In this document: in pieces, positions 57,961 through 64,000 of the stretch
Layout of the letters: each line of letters opens with the position of its first letter
How positions within the stretch are numbered: position 1 is the first letter of the stretch
Assembly: GCF_052857255.1 (NCBI RefSeq)
Contig: NC_135505.1
Location: forward strand, 66,436,149 to 66,500,148
Source of the DNA: Amblyomma americanum
Taxonomy: Eukaryota; Arthropoda; Arachnida; Ixodida; Ixodidae
DNA: 64,000 nucleotides
Direction of reading: 5' to 3'
Translations under genes and position numbers: made by a program
Notes under the pieces: model-generated
What the model saw: the letters and a program-made list of their open reading frames with translations, nothing else
Databases searched by the model: none
Told to the model about the DNA's origin: nothing

Positions 57961-59212
57961 GCCAGTCACAGGATGCTCACCAACCTGCTAACTTTCCAGG
58001 TCCTGACGTTCTGGATCCCGGAAAGTGCCCTCCCTTCGGCCTTCTACAATCCACCTACCGGATTCTTCCGCTCACAAGAATCGAACGCCCCTTCAACCAG
58101 ATATTTCCCGCCTCAAGTGAACACCACCAGTGGTCCGCCACCCACAGTGCATTTCCGGCTCTCTGCCCGGCAACCATGGCATTCACCGACGTCATCAATC
58201 ACGGGACCTGATCGCTGGCTACTTAACCGTCAGCAACCTGCCAGCTGCTTGGGGCATGACACCGCCAGTCACAGGATGCTCACCAACCTGCTAACTTTCC
58301 AGGTCCTGACGTTCTGGATCCCGGAAAGTGCCCTCCCTTCGGCCTTCTACAAACCACCTACCGGATTCTTCCGCTCACAAGAAGCGAACGCCCCTTCAAC
58401 CAGATATTTCCCGCCTCAAGTGAGCACCACCAGTGATCCGCCACCCACAGTGCATTTCCGGCTCTCTGCCCGGCAACCATGGCATTCACCGACGTCATCA
58501 ATCACGGGACCTGATCGCTGGCTACTTAACCGTCAGCAACCTGCCAGCTGCTTGGGGCATGACACCGCCAGTCACAGGATGCTCACCAACCTGCTAACTT
58601 TCCAGGTCCTGACGTTCTGGATCCCGGAAAGTGCCCTCCCTTCGGCCTTCTACAAACCACCTACCGGATTCTTCCGCTCACAAGAATCGAACGCCCCTTC
58701 AACCAGATATTTCCCGCCTCAAGTGAACACCACCAGTGGTCCGCCACCCACAGTGCATTTCCGGCTCTCTGCCCGGCAACCATGGCATTCACCGACGTCA
58801 TCAATCACGGGACCTGATCGCTGGCTACTTAACCGTCAGCAACCTGCCAGCTGCTTGGGGCATGACACCGCCAGTCACAGGATGCTCACCAACCTGCTAA
58901 CTTTCCAGGTCCTGACGTTCTGGATCCCGGAAAGTGCCCTCCCTTCGGCCTTCTACAAACCACCTACCGGATTCTTCCGCTCACAAGAAGCGAACGCCCC
59001 TTCAACCAGATATTTCCCGCCTCAAGTGAGCACCACCAGTGATCCGCCACACACAGTGCATTTCCGGCTCTCTGCCCGGCAACCATGGCATTCACCGACG
59101 TCATCAATCACGGGACCTGATCGCTGGCTACTTAACCGTCAGCAACCTGCCAGCTGCTTGGGGCATGACACCGCCAGTCACAGGATGCTCACCAACCTGC
59201 TAACTTTCCAGG
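57961..59212 (+). repeat. Four 303-bp tandem monomers at the LINE 5' end, plus a partial fifth
   Basis: GCCAGTCACAGG recurs at 57961, 58264, 58567, 58870 and 59173, exactly 303 bp apart. The fifth copy departs after AACTTTCCAGGT near 59212. Units 1 and 3 share GTGAACACCACCAGTGGTCC, units 2 and 4 share GTGAGCACCACCAGTGATCC, so a 606-bp dimer was itself duplicated. Since 303 is divisible by three and the unit has no stop, one frame runs open through all units into ORF1. Tandem 5' monomers act as promoters in some LINEs such as rodent L1; the same is likely here but not shown. Confidence 0.9.
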
Positions 59213-60147
59213 TTCGTTACCTCACATTTTGCAAAGAGTTAAGGAGTGATGATAGATTCCTTGTTGCGGTGTCGTGCCCCTACGACTTGAAGCGCTTTTT
59301 TGTCAGTCTTCTCCATATTTGCTGTACCACGTTTGCCTTTGATTTGCTATGCCAGCTTATGTTATTGCTGTCCGGCGATGTCGAAGAGAACCCTGGACCT
59401 CCCTCTAATAGCGACGACATTGAAATCCAGAAAGCCATCAAGCGCTTAGAAATGAGCCTAACAGCGATACACGCTGAGCTTGAGCAAATTAAATCGATTC
59501 AAAATGCACAAGAGAAGTGGATATCTGACTTTTTAAATAGCACAAATAATTTTGATGCAGATAAACAAAGTATCTCGGGCAATGTATTCAACGCAGGAGT
59601 GTCACATAACCTGGAACGTGAAATAGCCGCCTTGAAAGCAGCAAGCGTTGATACCAGCAATCGAATGCGCAGGGAAAATCTTTTGTTCTTTGGGATCAAC
59701 GATTCCATCAATGAGCAATGGAAAGATTCCGAGGAAAAAGTTCTGTCGCTCTGCGAAGACAATCTAGACCTAAAACTTGATCATTCATGCATAGAGCGTG
59801 CACACCGTCTTGGTAACTTTTCAACATCAAAAAAGCGCCCTATAATCGTAAAATTCGCTCATTTCAAGACGAAAGAAACCATACTGAGTTGCGGACGTAA
59901 GCTCAAAGACAGAGATTTTGCAATTAGAGAGGACTTCGCGGCTCCCACGCGGTTTGCACGCTCAAAACTGTTGGCTTTCATCCGGCCGCTGAAATGTGCG
60001 TTTAAGCTCAGCTTTGACAAACTGTACGTAGGAAGCAAGTGCTACTTTTATGACCCCGCATCTGATAGTGTCAAAGAACACACCATGCCTCGCCCCACAC
60101 GTCACAGCGCCGCACCACCTGATAGCATCCATGACAATGGTAATTGA
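59185..60147 (+). CDS. LINE ORF1 protein with N-terminal 2A motif
   Basis: I take ATG at 59185, the last in the monomers, as start (320 aa). The same frame is open from 57973 (724 aa), and each monomer supplies an in-frame ATG. Residues 1-63 end in a hydrophobic, Cys/Leu-rich run; residues 64-72 are the 2A motif G-D-V-E-E-N-P-G-P. Residues about 80-115 and 141-160 are coiled coils. Residues about 161-300 form the L1-type ORF1 fold (R-R-E-N-L-L-F-F-G-I, I-E-R-A-H-R-L-G, K-R-P-I-I-V-K-F, F-K-L-S-F-D-K-L-Y-V). Such proteins trimerise, bind LINE RNA and act as nucleic-acid chaperones in the ribonucleoprotein. No lesion is visible. From residue 119 onward it is duplicated in the left arm. Confidence 0.85.
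   Translation: MLTNLLTFQVRYLTFCKELRSDDRFLVAVSCPYDLKRFFVSLLHICCTTFAFDLLCQLMLLLSGDVEENPGPPSNSDDIEIQKAIKRLEMSLTAIHAELEQIKSIQNAQEKWISDFLNSTNNFDADKQSISGNVFNAGVSHNLEREIAALKAASVDTSNRMRRENLLFFGINDSINEQWKDSEEKVLSLCEDNLDLKLDHSCIERAHRLGNFSTSKKRPIIVKFAHFKTKETILSCGRKLKDRDFAIREDFAAPTRFARSKLLAFIRPLKCAFKLSFDKLYVGSKCYFYDPASDSVKEHTMPRPTRHSAAPPDSIHDNGN
59374..59400 (+). promoter_or_regulatory. 2A ribosome-skipping motif in LINE ORF1
   Basis: The nine codons encode G-D-V-E-E-N-P-G-P, a full match to the D-(V/I)-E-x-N-P-G-P consensus, preceded by L-M-L-L-L-S. At such motifs the ribosome releases the nascent chain after Gly and resumes at Pro. 2A sequences are known in several non-LTR retrotransposons, where N-terminal forms may also act as targeting signals. 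Activity in this copy is inferred from the motif. Confidence 0.85.
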
Positions 60148-62990
60148 CGCACTGCCACACAACCCACCCGGGCTCCCTTCAGCACTCGGCCGCGCTCTTT
60201 TCTGGATTTAAACATCACATTTACTAACATACGAAGTGTAATGCCAAAACGTGAAGAACTTCTCTGCCTTATCGAGGACAGCAATACAGACATCATTCTA
60301 CTCACTGAAACGTGGCTACACCAGGACATATACGACCACGAAATTTTTCCCTCCAACGCTAACTTAACACTATATCGTCACGACAGACTGGGCAAAAGAG
60401 GAGGAGGAGTACTTCTGGCCGTGAAAAGCACCGTATCATCATCGCTCATTAGCCACGACGATATCATAGAACTGACGTGGGTCTGCGTACAATGTACAGG
60501 TATCAAAACAGTTTTCGGTATCTGCTACCGTCCTCCTGGAAATATCCCATCATTCTGCAATTCCTTTCGCCTTTCACTGACATCAATTCGGAGCAAGCTA
60601 CCCAACGCGCCTATCTTTATTTTTGGTGACTTCAACTACCCGACTATCAACTGGCCTCTGCTATCAGAACCTCACAAATCACAATCAAACGAAGCAAAAC
60701 AGTTCCTTGATTTAGTTCTAGATTTCAACTTACATCAAGTAATAACATGCCCAACAAGAGGCGACAATACACTGGATCTTTTACTGACATCTAATGCAGA
60801 CGACATTAAAAGCATAAACATATTACCGGGCTTCAGCGATCATAGCCTCCTTCATATATGCATCTCATTACCTATCAAAAAAAGATCCCCTACCCAAAAG
60901 CTTATCACTGATTATAAGATAGCGGACTTTGAAGCAATTAACCGGGAACTTGAACAGTTTTATGAACACTTTAGTACTATATACTCATCTCGCTCTGTCA
61001 ACACGAATTGGGAATTATATAAAAACATGATACTTAATTTACAAGGTTCTTACATTGCCACCGTCCTTATAAAGACTGATTTAAACAACCAATGGTTCAA
61101 CAACCGTCTTAAAAGCCTCCTTGAGAAGAAAAAAACGGCACTACAGGCACGCGAAACTAGTTAATAGCTGCACGGCATGGGAGCGATACCGTATTAGTGC
61201 AAATAATTATGTTAAAGAATTGAAGGCGTCTAAAAAGAAATTTTTTTCTTCTGATCTGCTATCAATATTACAGTCAAACCCAAGTAAATTCTGGCGAATT
61301 CTCTCCCCCAAAAGCCATACTAAGCAGTTCGAACTCTCAGGAGATGATGACCAACCGGTCGAGTTAGATCAATGCGCGACGGCTCTTAACAAGTATTTTT
61401 CATCAGTGTTTTCTTCCACTAACGCTATTGTTCCTTCCATGCATGACTTTCCAGTGACTTCAATGCCAGAATTAGAAATTAATGCCGATGGAATAGCCAA
61501 CTTAATTAACTTCCTCAAACTATCGTCGTCAGCCGGATGTGACCAAATTAGCACCAAAATGTTAAAGAATACTACCGCAATATCAAGTAAAATACTATAC
61601 CTGTTGTTCTCACAGTCCCTAAGTACCGGCGAAGTTCCTCACGATTGGAAAAAAGCAAAAATAATTCCTATTTTCAAATCAGGAGATCGGTCAAAACCAA
61701 ACAACTATCGACCAGTTTCGCTCACCAGCATCCCGTCCAAGCTCCTTGAGCACGTAATAGCATCAAATTTAATCGCTCATCTTAAATCACTAAATTACTT
61801 TTACCCGCACCAACATGGCTTTCGAAAACTACTATCATGCGAAACACAGCTCGCCGAATTCACTCACGACATCCTTCAGTACATGGACAATCGCCTACAA
61901 ATTGGTGCCATCTTTCTCGACTTTTCCAAGGCATTCGACCGTGTTCCGCATAATCATCTGCTAGCTAAACTTGCTTTACTTGGAATCCCGCAAACATTAC
62001 TTATCTGGCTCGAGCACTTTCTTAAAGGGCGCGTGCAATTTACATTCGCCAACTGTTGCAGCTCATCGCATACTGACGTCACATCAGGTGTCCCTCAGGG
62101 CGCAGGGTTATCACCGTTGTTATTCTTAATCTACATAAATGATCTCCCATCTAACACAATAACCAAGCTTCGACTTTTTGCGGATGACTGCGTCGTTTAT
62201 AACACCCTCCATGCCCCTGAAGACACCATTAAGCTACAAAATGATATAGACACAATTGCATCATGGTGTGAAAAATGGCACATGCCACTTAACCTAGACA
62301 AATGCCAACTCATGTCCTTTTCTCGTAAACAAACCTCTATTAACTGCACATACCATATTAATTCAACTCCCATTGCCCGAACTTCCTCTTACAAATACCT
62401 TGGCGTTCACCTGACATCATCCTTATCATGGGTCACTCATATTAATTCAATATGCTCCCAGGCCTCACGCACTCTTGGTTATCTGCGACGGAACCTAACA
62501 TCAGCACCACCTGAAATCAGACAACTAGCTTATCAGACATACGTACGCCCAAAGCTTGAATACGCCTCATTCATCTGGAAGGAACCCTTCACAAGCATAC
62601 CTTACAAATGAATTAGAAGCCGTTCAAAATCGAGCTGCACGGTTCAGCATGTCACAGTACTCGCGTGATAGTAGTGTCACTGCACTAAAACGAGCCCTTT
62701 CCCTCCCAAGTCTCCAATCACGTCGCATCGTATCACGCCTATGCCTCCTTCATTCCTTTTTCTACCGCCCTATTAACAGGCATCCTTTGCTGCAGCCGCC
62801 ATCAAGAATATCCCCTCGCCTAAACCACACTCATCCCATAGCTCCCATTAAAGGCCGCACATCAGCTATGAATGTTTCATTCTTTCCAGATACAATAGCC
62901 CGATGGAATGCCCTACCTGATAATATTGCTTCTTGCACAGATCGAGCAATTTTCCACACTGAATTAGCGAATCACCTGTGTCTTACGTGA
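60148..62990 (+). pseudogene. LINE ORF2: endonuclease and reverse transcriptase (CR1/L2-like), two frameshifts
   Basis: ORF2 begins in the same frame straight after the ORF1 TGA. The endonuclease N-terminus, L-N-I-T-F-T-N-I-R-S-V, lies before the first ATG (60241). Then come L-T-E-T-W-L, G-G-G-V-L-L-A-V, F-G-D-F-N-Y-P, P-T-R-G-D-N-T-L-D-L-L and S-D-H-S-L-L, the AP-endonuclease signature. A slip in the A run near 61130 shifts to the RT frame: Y-R-P-V-S-L-T-S, H-Q-H-G-F-R, F-L-D-F-S-K-A-F-D, G-V-P-Q-G-A-G-L-S-P, and catalytic F-A-D-D (two Asp present). A 4-base insertion near 62580 shifts again to the C-terminal domain ending at 62990. No RNase H. The enzyme nicks target DNA and copies LINE RNA into it. 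Apart from the frameshifts the motifs are intact. Confidence 0.92.
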
Positions 62991-63186
62991 TGTACTCAGC
63001 TTCATCAAATAATCTGATCCTGTGTTACAATCTTCTTTAATTTTTAAATTTTAATTTATCGTTTCATTGCTTTTTGTTTTTGTTTTTGTTGAGCTGGTAC
63101 CATATGTTGTACACACTGTTCTTTCCCCCGCCTTATGTAATGCCCACGGGCCCTTAAGGCTTCAATAAATGAAATGAAATGAAATG
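62991..63186 (+). repeat. LINE 3' untranslated region and (GAAAT)n tail, right arm
   Basis: A 170-bp untranslated stretch with T-rich tracts leads to TTCAATAAATG and four GAAAT repeats ending at 63186. AATAAA just before the tail would serve as polyadenylation signal. Confidence 0.8.
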
Positions 63187-64000
63187 TTCCACTTGCATTC
63201 GGTTTAGGTTTTGTTTTACATATTTGTCATGTCGAAGACGGCAACAAAGGAGAGGATATTTTTTACATCTCACGAAGTGAGTGATTTCATGGCAGTAGTG
63301 AAGTCAACGCGTACGTAAACCATCTTCCACACCAATGGCGTCGCCCTTATTAGGCGAAAGGATTGACAAACTAGACAAATTTCAACTGCACAAACTGGCT
63401 ACATGGAAAGCATCTTGGTCGTTCTACAAAAATGCGGTCAGTGAAGGAAAGAAACTCGGAAAATGTAGCAAAAAAAGACTCGTCTAAGGTTTTTCTGTGC
63501 GACTTGCTACTGAGCTAATTAATAAAAAAATCATATCAGGTATTCAAGCATATTTTCAGCAAAATAACATATATCAAAAATATAAATGCGAAATCGCAAG
63601 CGGCAGAGACACACCTCACAGGAGACCTCATTCTAACACTCCGATAAGTACTACACTTTAAACTATCTCTTTAAATTGATGATGTAATCTCTGGCTTTTG
63701 AAGGGCGAAGATTTTGCTGCCGAACCAACAGGAGTAAAGGAAGTTGTGCGTGCCAAAGTTCTTTTTGAAGGTATATGCATGCAGCAGCGAAGAAAAGAGA
63801 AAGCTCAGAACGGCACATTACGTGCTTATTAGAAAGAAATTGCACCTCAAGAATGAGAACAATAATTACGGTAATGAATTAGAGTCTGGGACATTTTACA
63901 GCATGCAACAAGTGGAGCTGTTAAAGAAGGCATGTGGAGTGTAATAGCGGATGCCGCACGGCATGCCGACAGTCCTTCTTGAAAATTAGTGCGCCGCAGA
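63187..64000. other. Genomic flank shared by both arms, no recognisable gene
   Basis: Matches 43819-44633 inverted. Only short open frames. Its presence in both arms shows that the duplication extends beyond the LINE. Confidence 0.6.

Larger units (their letters stand above)
59535..64000 (+). repeat. Right arm of the large inverted duplication (continues past the window)
   Basis: Reverse-complement partner of 43819-48285. Identity begins at AAATAGCAC (59535) inside ORF1 and still holds at the last base of the window. It includes 814 bp beyond the LINE's 3' tail (63187-64000), so the copies are not two independent LINE insertions. Confidence 0.93.

Noticed and set aside
57973..59184. 724-residue ORF1 protein with repeated 101-residue modules as the main product
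   Set aside because: The modules have no recognisable domain and look like translated 5' monomers. I prefer the ATG at 59185 but report the open frame as a finding.
44634..63186. Two independent LINE insertions in opposite orientation
   Set aside because: The 815-bp flank beyond the 3' tail and the same frameshifts are shared, so the whole segment was duplicated.

Overview
This window looks like nuclear DNA of an arthropod, most likely a hard tick (Ixodida). There are no operons. Spliced open frames have GT...AG introns, and nearly everything recognisable is a transposable element. Two tRNA-headed SINE families with A and B boxes, LINEs ending in short tandem tails, Penelope-like, Gypsy and PIF/Harbinger elements are interleaved with AT-rich unique DNA. 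The tick assignment rests on my recollection of similar SINEs in tick genomes and is an inference. The only plausible host gene is a three-exon MADF-BESS gene at 21946-25861, and it has one premature stop.

Layout. 1-900: 3' end of a Gypsy element (integrase C-terminus, polypurine tract, start of LTR). 5158-5744: non-autonomous element with long inverted repeats. 5885-15403: an old, nearly complete PIF/Harbinger transposon with matching terminal repeats, a 3-bp AAT duplication, GCGTACGC motifs at both ends, a plus-strand DDE transposase and a convergent minus-strand Myb/SANT-like partner gene. Both genes are broken, and SINEs, a LINE fragment and a hairpin element have landed inside. 17890-20090: a second Harbinger transposase relic. 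20542-20813: a SINE with a perfect 15-bp duplication. 21822-25861: the MADF-BESS gene, whose first intron holds a recent, internally rearranged Gypsy insertion with gag inverted against integrase. 28363-30384: two Penelope relics, one with a hammerhead ribozyme core. 32790-33539: the 3' end of an RNase H-bearing LINE. 33540-43818: mostly unannotatable DNA.

The right third is dominated by one structure. A segment of at least 4.47 kb (43819-48285) reappears inverted and almost identical at 59535-64000. It contains a CR1/L2-like LINE plus its 3' flank. Between the arms lies a 6.7-kb tandem array (48286-55026) of about 35 units of 184-202 bp. Each unit carries a tRNA-like head with Pol III A and B boxes on the minus strand. 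The right-arm LINE has a 5' region of four in-frame 303-bp monomers, an ORF1 with a canonical N-terminal 2A motif, and an ORF2 (endonuclease plus reverse transcriptase) that follows ORF1 in the same frame after a single TGA.

The most unusual observation is a class of small hairpin insertions at 13442-13603, 19728-19903 and 30997-31202. Each has a long near-perfect palindrome whose stem sequence differs from copy to copy. Each is followed by the same tail, ACC(A/C)ACTAGCCC, and is bounded by an 11-12 bp target-site duplication. Deleting the second one and one copy of its duplication rejoins the interrupted transposase frame at that site.
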